DNA of 64,000 bases from Fictibacillus norfolkensis (GTDB lineage: Bacteria > Bacillota > Bacilli > Bacillales > Fictibacillaceae), in contig NZ_JACSQM010000005.1 in NCBI RefSeq assembly GCF_014836645.1, positions 62,001-126,000 on the forward strand. The letters run 5' to 3'. The notes under the pieces were generated by a model. That model had not been told where the DNA came from and did no database searches. It was given only the letters and a program-made list of their open reading frames with translations. The translations under genes and the position numbers were made by a program. Below, piece by piece: positions 50,288 to 60,099 of this stretch (position 1 is its first letter; each line of letters starts with the position of its first letter).

Positions 50288-51076
50288 TTACACGAATTCA
50301 CGCTGTGTAACAGGCGGGTAGAGGCAAGGATCCCCAGCGAGAAGACCTCCATCAACAGGCAGTACGGCTCCTGTTACAAAACTCGATCTCGGCGAAACCA
50401 AGAAATGTACAACTTCGGCTACCTCTTCTGGCTTGCCAAATCTTCTCTGTGGTGTGCGGGATAAAATCCTCTCTCTAAAGGTCGGATCTTGAGTCGCTCC
50501 AGAAGCTAATGGCGTTTCTATGTATCCCGGACTTACAGCATTCACGCGAATGTTGTGTTTAGCCCACTCGACCGCCAGGCATTTGGTTACTTGTACGATA
50601 CCGCCTTTTGATGCAGCATATGATAAAAGATTGGTACTTCCATAGTGAGCCAGCATTGAAGCAAAGTTTACAATGGCACCGCTTTCATTTTCTGCCATGT
50701 AAGGCTGAACGGCCTGAGACATATAAACGCTTCCTTGAAGGTTGATTCGCAATATCGAATCCAACTCATCTGCCGAAACCGATACAGCAGGTGAACGGCG
50801 GATGATTCCAGCACAGTTCACAAGTACACGAACGTTTCCTCTTGTTTCTGAGATTAGATGTACGACTTTTTTTGTATCTTCTTGACTCGTTACATCTCCT
50901 TTAAAGAAAGCAACATTCTTTCCTTCTTTCACTAATGACCGAGTGACTTCTTCGCCTTTTTCTTCTGAAATATCAACAATGGCAACAGCCATCCCATGTT
51001 GAGCAAGTTCTCTAACAACTGCTAAACCCAATCCTGATGCACCTCCGGTAACAATTGCCGCAACGGATCTTTCCAT
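50288..51076 (-). CDS. short-chain dehydrogenase/reductase (KduD/glucose dehydrogenase-like)
   Basis: 262 residues; ATG at 51076 after GAGGTGG. Classical SDR: TGGASGLGLAVVREL (cofactor loop), NCAGIIRR, catalytic Ser-Tyr-Lys in NFASMLAHYGSTNLLSYAASKGG, and NAVSPGYIETPLA. Asp36 of IVDISEE suggests NAD. First gene of the nine-gene operon; may oxidise or reduce a 5- or 2-keto acid sugar on the way to KDG. Confidence 0.88.
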   Translation of the reverse strand: MERSVAAIVTGGASGLGLAVVRELAQHGMAVAIVDISEEKGEEVTRSLVKEGKNVAFFKGDVTSQEDTKKVVHLISETRGNVRVLVNCAGIIRRSPAVSVSADELDSILRINLQGSVYMSQAVQPYMAENESGAIVNFASMLAHYGSTNLLSYAASKGGIVQVTKCLAVEWAKHNIRVNAVSPGYIETPLASGATQDPTFRERILSRTPQRRFGKPEEVAEVVHFLVSPRSSFVTGAVLPVDGGLLAGDPCLYPPVTQREFV

Positions 51077-51100
51077 TCGTCCACCTCACATTTAATTAAT

Positions 51101-51124
51101 TGATATCTGATATATCAGATATCA
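51101..51124. promoter_or_regulatory. perfect 24-bp palindrome, probable GntR/FCD operator
   Basis: TGATATCTGATA followed by its exact inverse complement TATCAGATATCA. It starts 12 bp downstream of the -10 box of the SDR promoter and ends 25 bp before the SDR start codon, so a bound repressor would block initiation. FCD-type regulators bind such short palindromes. Confidence 0.65.
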
Positions 51125-51135
51125 GTGTTAACCTA

Positions 51136-51163
51136 ATTTTACCTAGTTTCACTGCAAAGTCAA
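51136..51163 (-). promoter_or_regulatory. sigma-A promoter of the sugar-acid operon
   Basis: TTGACT (51158-51163), 16-bp spacer, TAAAAT (51136-51141), just upstream of the palindrome. Confidence 0.55.
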
Positions 51164-51233
51164 CTATTTTTTAGATTTTTCTGAATACAAAAAACATTTC
51201 GGTCTATTTTAATAGTACACCTGATGATTAAAC

Positions 51234-51272
51234 GAAAAAACTCTGCCGAGCATCTCGCTCAGCAGAGTTTTA
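51234..51272. terminator. strong bidirectional terminator at the end of the polysaccharide cluster
   Basis: AACTCTGC (51239-51246) pairs with GCAGAGTT (51262-51269), with a further GAGC/GCTC inner pair. A7 before and T4 after allow both directions; the converging need is on the minus strand, closing the polysaccharide operon. Confidence 0.8.
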
Positions 51273-51517
51273 GATTTCCCTGTTTTCTTATATAGCGTTT
51301 AACTATTGAGTACAAAGGCTATCTAAGAAATTCACATAGTAATCTTACCAAGTGGCTAATACTTCAGCCTACTCAGTGGGTTATCATTACTTCTTCACCA
51401 TATAATATTTTCGCTTACTTTGACTATCCGGTATAAAGTTTCGCTGCAACATCCCTTCCTCGATTTTAATGGTAAGACAATGCTCTTTCTAGAATAAGAG
51501 GGGTGAAATCTTGGATT
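51273..51517. other. non-coding stretch with possible gene remnant
   Basis: No complete gene. On the minus strand a short open stretch with an ordinary-looking protein tail (KIEEGMLQRNFIPDSQSKRK, ending at a stop near 51390) follows a stop at about 51495; it may be the leftover of a deleted gene. No start codon with ribosome site was found. Confidence 0.35.
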
Positions 51518-52285
51518 TTATGAATACCAAGCTGACGATATCAGCTTAATATTAATATTGGTTAAAAATTCCACAAGAACAGTCCTTGGGTGAATTGGTA
51601 ATACTACTGGCTTATCCATATTTTCAAATGCTGAAAAAATCTTAATTAGCTTATTACTATCGTCTGTATTTTTTGCTCGGTGGATAGTTGCAATGTTTTC
51701 TTCTCTTAATTCATTTAACCAAATACCATCCGAATAACGTCTTTGTGAAATCTCAATATTTCTTAAGACCACATCATACATTATGTCTCCCGTATTAGAC
51801 ACCCCTTCTATGATCCCTTCCTTTTTAAGGTTATTTACAGCTTTTTGGGTTGGACATAGTAATAAATCAGAAATATGATTCGTTAATACTCGGTTTTGCT
51901 CCTCGGGCATTAATTTATTGTAACTTCTTAGTCAAGTTTCAATATGAAAGACTGGAACATGCAATTTACTTGCTGCTAATGCACCAGCTAAAGTAGAATT
52001 CGTATCACCATATACAAGCATCCCATCAGGCTTTTCCTTTAATATTATATCTTCAATTTTTTCAAGAATACGTCGTGTTTGAAGACCTTGACTACCAGAT
52101 CCAACACTTAAATTATAATCAGGTTTGGGTATTCCAAGTTCTTCAAAGAAAACATCAGACATATTTGCTTCATAATGTTGTCCCGTATGAACTAGAATCT
52201 CTATATTTGCTTTTCTAAATATTTCAGAAAAATGAGCTGCCTTTATGAATTGTTTTACAACATCCTTACTTTAACTACGAACAAT
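51518..52285 (-). pseudogene. UDP-N-acetylglucosamine 2-epimerase (WecB/MnaA), decayed
   Basis: Three pieces of one epimerase are readable. 52285-52165: an N-terminal part (VVKQFIKAAHF..., ILVHTGQHYEANMSDVFF) without start codon and missing the V-x-G-x-R-P-Q region. 52162-51932: EELGIPKPDYNLSVGSGSQG to VYGDTNSTLAGALAASKLHV, PVFHIET, then a stop. The EAGLRSF motif that should follow is lost to a frame change, and reading resumes at MPEEQNRVLTNHISDLLLCPT (51910). The last piece ends early near 51518 after PVVLPIHPRT, losing the C-terminal third. At least one frameshift and two deletions, so it cannot make active enzyme. It lies at the 3' end of the polysaccharide operon. Confidence 0.85.
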
Positions 52286-52354
52286 ACAATAACAAGTCCC
52301 TAAAAACTTGGCTGTTTCCACTTAAATTACAATATTTATTCAAAAAACAAAATA

Positions 52355-53509
52355 TTATTTTGCAGTATATTGGCCTATCACTCCTGAATATAAGTTATCA
52401 AGTTGGCTCGTAATAACATCCTCACTAAATCTTTTTACACAATCTTCTCTTATAAGTTCTTCATTATATTTATTCTTATTATTAACTAAAGTCTGCATTG
52501 CATTTCCTAAATTTTTTATATCGTCTACAGGTACTAAAAGTCCATTTTTTTCGTTAACTATTATTTCAGGCCCACCACTTGCTGTTGCAATTACAGGCTT
52601 CCCACATGCAAGTGCTTCAATATAAACAACACCAAAAGTCTCAAATCTACTTGCTAACACGAAAGCATCACAACTTTGCATTTGGTCTCTAACTTCTTCC
52701 CTAGAAAGTTCTCCTAAAAACTGCACTTGGTTAGATATCATTAATTCATCTACTAATTTTTTTATATTAGCTTCCTCTTCTCCTGTACCACCTATAATTA
52801 ATTCGTATTTTTCACCTTTAAAGGTATTTGCAAAAGCCTTAACTAATATATCCATACCTTTTTTTTGAGTAAGTAACGAAACAGTAAAGAATCGAAAACT
52901 CTTGTTATCACTTTTTTTTATTGTAAAATAATCAGTATTAACAATATTAGGAATTAGCGTTACTTTATTTTCATTAACATACTTTGTCATTTCCTCAGCT
53001 AACCTTGGTCCAACTGAAATCACCTTACTTGCTTTCCCTAAAGCATAACGAATATCTTCCTCTTCTTCTGGTTCTATTAATCCCCTTATGAAAGCTGTGG
53101 AATGCTCTGTTATTACTAAAGGTATATGCTCTTTTGTAATAATCTTGGCAGCAGCCCACCCACCCCATAAACATGAATGAGCATGGACAATGTTAGGAAT
53201 CCCTTCCTTTTCAACAATGTGATGATATAACTTTTTAAATTTCATAAAATAATTTATCTTATTTGCTTTAGTTAGCCCAGGCATAAGGTTATATCCATGA
53301 TATCGATAAGTCTTAATCCCGTCCTCAACATTACATTTAATACCAGATTTAAAATCTTTATTATATGATTTCAAACTTCTGGTCTCGGGAAACACAACTG
53401 TTACTTTATGTCCAAATTTTTGCAGAGCCTTAGCTTGTTCTTTAAAAAATATCCCTGCAATTGGAGTGAACTCTGTTGGATACCAAGAGGGAACTATTAA
53501 TACATGCAT
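52355..53509 (-). CDS. GT4-family glycosyltransferase
   Basis: 384 residues starting MHVLIVPSWYP; ATG at 53509 with AAGGG 8 bp upstream. N-terminal acceptor domain with the G-rich loop replaced by PIAGIFFKEQAKAL; C-terminal GT-B donor domain with the E-x7-E motif (RFETFGVVYIEALACGKPVIA). Probably adds one sugar of the repeat unit on the cytosolic side. Overlap-free but only 5 bp from the flippase stop. Confidence 0.88.
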   Translation of the reverse strand: MHVLIVPSWYPTEFTPIAGIFFKEQAKALQKFGHKVTVVFPETRSLKSYNKDFKSGIKCNVEDGIKTYRYHGYNLMPGLTKANKINYFMKFKKLYHHIVEKEGIPNIVHAHSCLWGGWAAAKIITKEHIPLVITEHSTAFIRGLIEPEEEEDIRYALGKASKVISVGPRLAEEMTKYVNENKVTLIPNIVNTDYFTIKKSDNKSFRFFTVSLLTQKKGMDILVKAFANTFKGEKYELIIGGTGEEEANIKKLVDELMISNQVQFLGELSREEVRDQMQSCDAFVLASRFETFGVVYIEALACGKPVIATASGGPEIIVNEKNGLLVPVDDIKNLGNAMQTLVNNKNKYNEELIREDCVKRFSEDVITSQLDNLYSGVIGQYTAK

Positions 53510-53514
53510 AGTTT

Positions 53515-54843
53515 TCACCCTTTTCTAAATCTTTTTTGAATGTTGGTGAATATTCTGATATACATTCTTATATCATTTAAAGTAATTAATAATGTTGACT
53601 TTAGCGATTGTCCTGTTATGTTAATGAATATAAAAACGTTCATAATGCTATTTAAGCTATATGTTATTGAGGTAGCAATTGCTGCACCTTCTATTCCGTA
53701 TAAAGGAATTAAGTAGAGATTTAAACATATATTAAAAAATACCGTAAAAATAGCAGTGTATAAATTTATTTCAGGCTTTCCCCTTCCGGCAAAATCATTA
53801 GATAATATACGTGCCACAGAAAAAAGAATAATACCAGGAAGTAACAGTTTTATTATTATCGAACTTTCACTATACATTTCTCCAAATAGAAAATATATAA
53901 TATAATCAACAGAAAAGAATATTCCACATCCTAAAAAAGTGCAGATTGCTAATACATTTCTATTAACTTGAGATGTTATCTTGGATCCATCATTATTATT
54001 TTTTAAGGAAGCTATTTTAGGAAAAAGTACTGTTGATGCTGATTGGGAAATTATCCATAGTTTTTCTGCGATGTTAACAGCAATCGTATATATTCCAACT
54101 GCCATTGGGTTAATGAAAAAGGATATCATTAAAATATCCGCACGATAATTAACAAATGCTAAAACATTACTAAGGTGTACTTTAAGACCATACTGAAGTG
54201 ACTTTCGTAAAAAGCTGCTAGAAAATCTACCTTTTTTTATATTAATCGATTTATCTCTTTTTATAATTATTACAATACTTATCAATGTTATAACTTGCCC
54301 TATAAAATATGCTATGAGTGCCTGCACCACGCTAACATTTACCAACTTAAATAATAGGATTACTAAAATTAATATTGTAATTTGTTCTACCAATAAAATA
54401 ATATTAAATACTTGAAAGTTTTGTTTACCTTGAAAAATTGATTGTAGAAAACTTTTAGTAAATAAGAATGGTAACACTAACAAAGAGGCTAGTAGTAATT
54501 TTAATGATATCCCTGAAAAGAATTGATCTGAGAATAATAAAATTATAATTAACCCAATAATTACCGATATTATACTTAACCAAATACCAGTAAATATAAT
54601 AGTTTTAATTATAGTATTTAAGTTTTCCTCTTTTTTACCAATATAAAATATTGATGAAGACCCAATTCCAAAGTTAAGAAAAGTCAATAACATCAAAGGT
54701 AGTAAAATAATTAAAGAGTAACTGCCTTGCCCTTCTGGGCCTAGATATCTAGCAATAAAAATTGATGAAATTAAAGAGATAAATATACTAATTATCTGAC
54801 GAGAAAGTGTGAATATATTATTTTTAATAAAGCTACTATTCAT
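53515..54843 (-). CDS. Wzx-type polysaccharide flippase (MOP superfamily)
   Basis: 442 residues; ATG at 54843 (GAGG 8 bp upstream) fits the usual Wzx start with LSRQIISIFISLISSIFIARYLG and 12-14 helices. LGPEGQGSYSLIILLPL is the common motif near helix 1-2. Moves the undecaprenyl-linked repeat unit across the membrane. Strongly AT-rich codons. Confidence 0.88.
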   Translation of the reverse strand: MNSSFIKNNIFTLSRQIISIFISLISSIFIARYLGPEGQGSYSLIILLPLMLLTFLNFGIGSSSIFYIGKKEENLNTIIKTIIFTGIWLSIISVIIGLIIILLFSDQFFSGISLKLLLASLLVLPFLFTKSFLQSIFQGKQNFQVFNIILLVEQITILILVILLFKLVNVSVVQALIAYFIGQVITLISIVIIIKRDKSINIKKGRFSSSFLRKSLQYGLKVHLSNVLAFVNYRADILMISFFINPMAVGIYTIAVNIAEKLWIISQSASTVLFPKIASLKNNNDGSKITSQVNRNVLAICTFLGCGIFFSVDYIIYFLFGEMYSESSIIIKLLLPGIILFSVARILSNDFAGRGKPEINLYTAIFTVFFNICLNLYLIPLYGIEGAAIATSITYSLNSIMNVFIFINITGQSLKSTLLITLNDIRMYIRIFTNIQKRFRKG

Positions 54844-55025
54844 CCTAATTACCTCATAATCAAACGTGGATAGAATCATATATTTAATATATTTTCCACA
54901 ACACCCTGTTGCTGTAGGATATATTTCAATAACCATCTTATTATGCGTCCACAAAGTTTGTTTTTTTTATCATATTTAATTTGAACTAATTAGCATTCAC
55001 AATGTTAAAACAAGTGCTGCTATTA

Positions 55026-56345
55026 TTACTTTTGCAAATTGGTACTAAGCTTTCTTTTTTTACTTTTCTCAATCAATTCAGAAATTGTCTCCACTTCTAA
55101 AAACATCCTATCTGACCATGATAACAACTTACTTTCGGCATAATTTCGTGCATTTACTTTAATATTTTCAATCATCTCTCGGTTTTCTACCAACTTATAT
55201 ATTTGACTTGAAATCTTCTGTTCATCCACAGTATTAAATAATATTGCATTATAACCATCCATTAACACTTTCTCTACACTGTTGTTTCTTAATGTACACA
55301 CGGCAGTACCTAAAGCGAGTGCCTCTAATACTGAGTTTCCTAAATTCCCGCCTTCATTTAGGGTTATATATAAATCTGCATTTGCAATATGATAAATAGT
55401 TTCAGCATGTTCCAGTGTACCTGTAAATATTACATTGTTTTTTAAATTTAATGATGATACAAGATGTGCTAATGCCATTTTTTCAGGACCATCACCTATT
55501 GCTACTAAATAGACATTTTGATTTTTTTTTGTTAATTCATGTACTACTTTTATTATTCTATCTATTCTTTTCCAATCAACAAATCTGTTTGCAGTACATA
55601 TAACAAAAGCATCTTCTGGGATTCCTAGAATGCCTTTGTAATTTCCTTCTTTTTTGTAGTTTAAATATTTATTCTTATCTGTTAATCCGTTAACCCAAAA
55701 ACGCACTTTATTTATATCAACACCTAAACGTACTAAGATCTCATCACCTTGCGTTCCATCATTTGCCATTATCACTAAGTCCGTAGGTACTTTCGTTCCC
55801 AAAATATAAGGCATAGACTTCTCAAATTTATCAGGTTCATTTAAATAAAAACTAAGTTCAGTGCCTTGAAATCTTGAAACAGAAGGAACACCTATTTTGT
55901 CTGCAATTCGCTTTGAGGGTCTAGTACTATATATTTCATAACCGTAAATTAAATCAGCTTTATTTTTTTTTGCAATAGACAGGCCTTCAAGATACCCAAA
56001 CACTTCCCAAAACTTAAATAAAAAAGTGGAACCTTTTACGCTTATATCCGTAGTGACTTTGTCACTCTTTTCTTTTCGAATCCTTTTAATAAATAATAGT
56101 TTTTGTTTAGTTTTTAGCAAAAAATTAAATATTTTGAGAAAACGAGATCGTTTTACAGTTATATTAGGAAATGGCTTACTTTCCTTTGGAACATCACAAA
56201 ATGTTAGCATTGTAACATCATATCCATTTTCACTATATCCCTTTAAAGTATTATACAGGGTCTGATTCCCTGCTGTCCTTTTGACCTTATTTGTTTCACC
56301 AAAATTATTAATTGGTAATGTATTTATCATTAGAATTTTTTTCAT
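55026..56345 (-). CDS. GT4-family glycosyltransferase
   Basis: 439 residues; ATG at 56345 after GGGGG. GT-B fold: VVELTKKNQNVYLVAIGDGPE-like donor region (IIKVVHELTKKNQNVYLVAI) and the NEGGNLGNSVLEALALGTAV motif where the first catalytic Glu follows N rather than the usual F/S-E. Contains a basic linker around residues 85-105 (KTKQKLLFIKRIRKEKSDK). The gap to the flippase gene (54844-55025) is non-coding and AT-rich. Confidence 0.85.
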   Translation of the reverse strand: MKKILMINTLPINNFGETNKVKRTAGNQTLYNTLKGYSENGYDVTMLTFCDVPKESKPFPNITVKRSRFLKIFNFLLKTKQKLLFIKRIRKEKSDKVTTDISVKGSTFLFKFWEVFGYLEGLSIAKKNKADLIYGYEIYSTRPSKRIADKIGVPSVSRFQGTELSFYLNEPDKFEKSMPYILGTKVPTDLVIMANDGTQGDEILVRLGVDINKVRFWVNGLTDKNKYLNYKKEGNYKGILGIPEDAFVICTANRFVDWKRIDRIIKVVHELTKKNQNVYLVAIGDGPEKMALAHLVSSLNLKNNVIFTGTLEHAETIYHIANADLYITLNEGGNLGNSVLEALALGTAVCTLRNNSVEKVLMDGYNAILFNTVDEQKISSQIYKLVENREMIENIKVNARNYAESKLLSWSDRMFLEVETISELIEKSKKRKLSTNLQK

Positions 56346-56369
56346 TAAAATGATTCCCCCATTAGTTTC

Positions 56370-57653
56370 TTATGAATCTCTCGATAAAGTTAATGATTTA
56401 TAATGAATAAATAATGGAAATATAAAGAATAACAATATTCCTACAGACGGAAAAACAATCGGATTAAATAAAGCATAAAACACGAACCCTGACCATGAAC
56501 AATAATAATATTTTCTTAATTTGCTATCTATATTACTGGTTACATACCTAATAAAAGTAATATATACAGTTAATTCAAAAAAGAACCCGACTATTCCAAA
56601 CTTTGCTAGGTTGTCAAAGATGTAGGAATGGTTACCAATTCCGACGCTCTGTGAAATAAATGAATTCACATATCCTTTACCAAAGAAAGGATTTTCTAAA
56701 AAAGTAACAAAACTCTCTCTTATATTTACCAAGCGAGCTTCAAGTGTCCCAGACACAGAAAAATTAACAATTAAGTCTGTAAGTAAATGTACACGAGTAA
56801 TTATTAATTGGTTACTTGTTGTGGCAACTATCCAATCATTTATAAGAAAAGATACATTATTTTTAAAAATTAAAATAAATGTACAAATAATCAAAAATAA
56901 AAGACCTTTAATTAAAGAAATTACTCTATCTCCTCTTATTAAGAAATAACAGGAAATAATAATAATTAAAGAGATAAGTCCAATAAAAAAAGTTGATTGT
57001 AATAATAATAATAGGAGAGTGTAAGTTAAAATAAGAAATAATATTTTTATTCTTTTTACAAGAGAAAAGTAAACACCTAAAAGCGCTAAGTAGATTCCTA
57101 GTACAATTGTAAATGCTGATTTATCCGTAATTACATTAGTGTTAGAATAATCAATTAATCCATAACCACCGGTTGCCTCTTTGGCTGCGTAGGGATTATC
57201 AAAAAGTATCATGATGTTAGAAATTGAATTGGTTAATAAAACAACTAAAGTAAAAAGTACTAATTGTTTTATTATCTTTATATTTCCACATCTGAGATAA
57301 AACGCTAAAAATAAGATAGGCATGTAGTAGAGTACTATATAGAAATAATTACCGAAGTAAAAATTAGGTAACTGTACCATTACATATATGGTCACAATTA
57401 TTAACCAAATAATTGTTATTGGAATAACTTTCGTTGTTTTATTTATTGTAATTGGTTTTTTAGCTAAAATAGAAAAAAGAGCAGTCACCCACCACCCTAA
57501 AAAAAGTAATATTACAAATAGCTGTTGTAATTCCCTCATCAAATAAGGGGTAAGTGACCAAATTACTAATAAACATGTGAAATAAAAGTTTATTTTAACA
57601 CTTAATCGCACTTTACTATTATTATTATTTAAGTTATATATATATGACTGCAT
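56370..57653 (-). CDS. Wzy-type polysaccharide polymerase (O-antigen ligase/polymerase-like)
   Basis: About 427 residues; ATG at 57653 (AGGAGG 12 bp upstream, slightly far). Ten to twelve helices with a large outer loop around residues 255-330 (RLVNIRESFVTFLENPFFGKGYVNS, GIGNHSYIFDNLAKFGIVGF), a layout and G-x-G-x...H-S/N motif usual for Wzy. Low primary conservation is normal for the family; placement between glycosyltransferases supports it. Promoter or junction region 57654-57821 is non-coding. Confidence 0.78.
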   Translation of the reverse strand: MQSYIYNLNNNNSKVRLSVKINFYFTCLLVIWSLTPYLMRELQQLFVILLFLGWWVTALFSILAKKPITINKTTKVIPITIIWLIIVTIYVMVQLPNFYFGNYFYIVLYYMPILFLAFYLRCGNIKIIKQLVLFTLVVLLTNSISNIMILFDNPYAAKEATGGYGLIDYSNTNVITDKSAFTIVLGIYLALLGVYFSLVKRIKILFLILTYTLLLLLLQSTFFIGLISLIIIISCYFLIRGDRVISLIKGLLFLIICTFILIFKNNVSFLINDWIVATTSNQLIITRVHLLTDLIVNFSVSGTLEARLVNIRESFVTFLENPFFGKGYVNSFISQSVGIGNHSYIFDNLAKFGIVGFFFELTVYITFIRYVTSNIDSKLRKYYYCSWSGFVFYALFNPIVFPSVGILLFFIFPLFIHYKSLTLSRDS

Positions 57654-57821
57654 TATAATGCAATTCCTCCTAACAAAACCCTTGAACCTCATAAACGTCT
57701 ATACAGTGATCTTGAAAAGGTGTATAAGGATGATATCTTTCTATAAAACTTTAATTAAAATATTTAAATAACACTCTTTTTACAATTGCAAATATAATAG
57801 GAGATTACAATAGTTACTCCT

Positions 57822-58937
57822 TTATTTTAAGTATCTAGTTTTATATAAATCAAAATAAATCTTACTTAACTTTACAGCTTCAGTTTGTATATCAAAGTTA
57901 CTTCTACTAACATTTTCATCATATTTTTTTCTATTATATCCGTATGTTGAATCTATTACTTTTTCCGCCCAATATTTTTCCGAATTTTCTAGGGAGATAT
58001 ATTCTATTAAATTTGTAATTCTCGTTTCCTTTGGTACATTATCACTCGTAAAGCATTTTAAAGAGGAAGCTTGTGCTTCTACTAAGACCATACCAAAGCC
58101 TTCAAATTTAGAGGGGAGTATAAAACTATCCATAGCCTGCATTAGCTTATTAACATCATCCCTAACACCCAAAAAAATGACGTGTTCATTCACGCCTAAG
58201 ACTTGTGTCAACCTACGTACTCTCTTTTCTTCTTCTTTTTCCTCACCACCTACCAGAATTAAAATAGCCGTAGGTATTAGTTTATGAATTTCCTTGAAAA
58301 TTCGGATCAGAAATTCATGGTTTTTTTCTGGAAAAAAACGTGCAACATTACCAATAACAAATTTATCGTCCCATCCATACTTCTGTCGAACTTCTGTCCT
58401 TAGAAGACTGTTATATTTAAATTTTTCTAGGTCAATTGCATTATTAATTATTATTATATCCTTATTTTTCTTTCCGAAAAGCCAATTACTGGCAATTACA
58501 GAACATGCAAACCGATCTGTAGAAAAATACTTTGTTAGTATTTTGAATGGAAGTAATAACATTTTTCTACTTGTTTTTTCTTTAAGAATCCCTACATGAC
58601 TATGTGCAATTCTAACCTTTATCTTGTTTAGTCTTGCAAAAAATAGTGCTAAGAATGATGATGCATTTTGATGACTATGAATAATATCATAGTCACCTTT
58701 CTTTATTATTTGAAAGATATCCAGCGCGTTGTTAAATAAGGAATCTTTCTTTGGAGTAACGTGAAAAACTTCGCAACCTAGTTTTTTGAAATCTTCTTCT
58801 AATTTTCCAATATTAGGGTCATGGACTATAAAGTCAAACTTCACTTTTCTTTTATCCATATTAATATAATAATTGTGTAGCATGGATTCTACTCCACCGC
58901 TACCTAATCCGGAAACAATGTGTAATATTTTTAACAT
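57822..58937 (-). CDS. GT4-family glycosyltransferase (EpsF/CapM-like)
   Basis: 371 residues; ATG at 58937 after AGAGGG. N-terminus LHIVSGLGSGGVESMLHNYY is the EpsF pattern; donor domain has NVARFFPEKNHEFLIRIF and the E-x7-E motif SKFEGFGMVLVEAQASSL. Two bases separate it from the preceding gene's stop. Confidence 0.9.
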   Translation of the reverse strand: MLKILHIVSGLGSGGVESMLHNYYINMDKRKVKFDFIVHDPNIGKLEEDFKKLGCEVFHVTPKKDSLFNNALDIFQIIKKGDYDIIHSHQNASSFLALFFARLNKIKVRIAHSHVGILKEKTSRKMLLLPFKILTKYFSTDRFACSVIASNWLFGKKNKDIIIINNAIDLEKFKYNSLLRTEVRQKYGWDDKFVIGNVARFFPEKNHEFLIRIFKEIHKLIPTAILILVGGEEKEEEKRVRRLTQVLGVNEHVIFLGVRDDVNKLMQAMDSFILPSKFEGFGMVLVEAQASSLKCFTSDNVPKETRITNLIEYISLENSEKYWAEKVIDSTYGYNRKKYDENVSRSNFDIQTEAVKLSKIYFDLYKTRYLK

Positions 58938-58938
58938 A

Positions 58939-60099
58939 CTATCCCTCTTGATTTAAAAGTTCATCATAAAATGCATTTCTATTACGGTTTAATTTTTCTT
59001 GTTCAAAAGTTTTTGCTTTTAAAAAATTTTTTTGGCTAATCATCGCTAGATCACTATTCATCATTTTTTTTATTTTTGAAACCAAATCTTTAACATTTTT
59101 CCTAATAAAAATATAATTTTCATCTACTAGCTCAGGTATTCCACCAGTAGAAGAACCTATTACTGGACACGCCGTGCTAAAGGCTTCAATGATCACTCTG
59201 CCATGTGATTCAACATTACTTGGCTGTATATAAATATCAATCTGGTTCATAAAATCTAATACCTTATCGTGTGATAAGGTACCAAGAAACTTCACGTTTT
59301 TTTCCACGCCTAATTTCTTTGCTAATCTTTTTAAATAAGAATTATCTCCACCACCAACAAGCTGGTATTCAACGTTATATCCCTCTTCTATTAAATGTTT
59401 AATTGACTTTATTACGTATTGTTGACCTTTATATTTCATATTTACTGCTCCAACTGTACCAAGTATAAGAGAATCCTCTTTTTTTCTTTTCTCAATCTTT
59501 TCAAGTCTTTTTATTAAGATATCTTTATTAATATAGGGTAGAGTTACATCAGAGCAAGAAAGTTCTTTTCCCTTAGTTGGATATCGTCTCTGTAAGAATT
59601 CACTCGAAACGTATATAACATATGATGATTCTTTTACTATTTTCTGAGTCTTAAGATACATTTGAGGTGCGATTATTTTACCCAATAAACTATGATTCAT
59701 GTAACCGTCCCAGGGACATGCAACCAACTCTAATATATATGGCTTACCAAACTGTATTGCATATTTCCACGACAGTATACCAATGGAACTAGGAAGTCTA
59801 ATTACAAGTAAATCGTGTTCTTCTACGGTTGTTTTAATTACTTTACTAGCTTGTTTTTTTAACGGAAAGTAATTTGTTAAAGTTTTAAAATTCGGAACCG
59901 ATATAACGTCAAAATCTGCACCCTCTATTTTGGAAAGGTTCATATCATCTCTTAACCTCTCTACACGTGTCATAAAGGTTACTTTATCACCCAGGTATAA
60001 GTATCGATTTTTTAAATTTGTATTGTAGTCGATTCCAAAATAATTGCCAGCCCCTGATTTATATATTGGGCCATCGTGTACAAAGAGAACTTTTTCCAT
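58939..60099 (-). CDS. GT4-family glycosyltransferase
   Basis: 386 residues; ATG at 60099 immediately after the TAA of the previous gene, with GGGGG inside that gene's end region. Donor domain: GTVGAVNMKYKGQQYVIKSI, then SNVESHGRVIIEAFSTACPVIG with both catalytic glutamates. The acceptor half (FLRDDMNLSKIEGAD-like segment) is not typical of any single named enzyme. Confidence 0.88.
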   Translation of the reverse strand: MEKVLFVHDGPIYKSGAGNYFGIDYNTNLKNRYLYLGDKVTFMTRVERLRDDMNLSKIEGADFDVISVPNFKTLTNYFPLKKQASKVIKTTVEEHDLLVIRLPSSIGILSWKYAIQFGKPYILELVACPWDGYMNHSLLGKIIAPQMYLKTQKIVKESSYVIYVSSEFLQRRYPTKGKELSCSDVTLPYINKDILIKRLEKIEKRKKEDSLILGTVGAVNMKYKGQQYVIKSIKHLIEEGYNVEYQLVGGGDNSYLKRLAKKLGVEKNVKFLGTLSHDKVLDFMNQIDIYIQPSNVESHGRVIIEAFSTACPVIGSSTGGIPELVDENYIFIRKNVKDLVSKIKKMMNSDLAMISQKNFLKAKTFEQEKLNRNRNAFYDELLNQEG

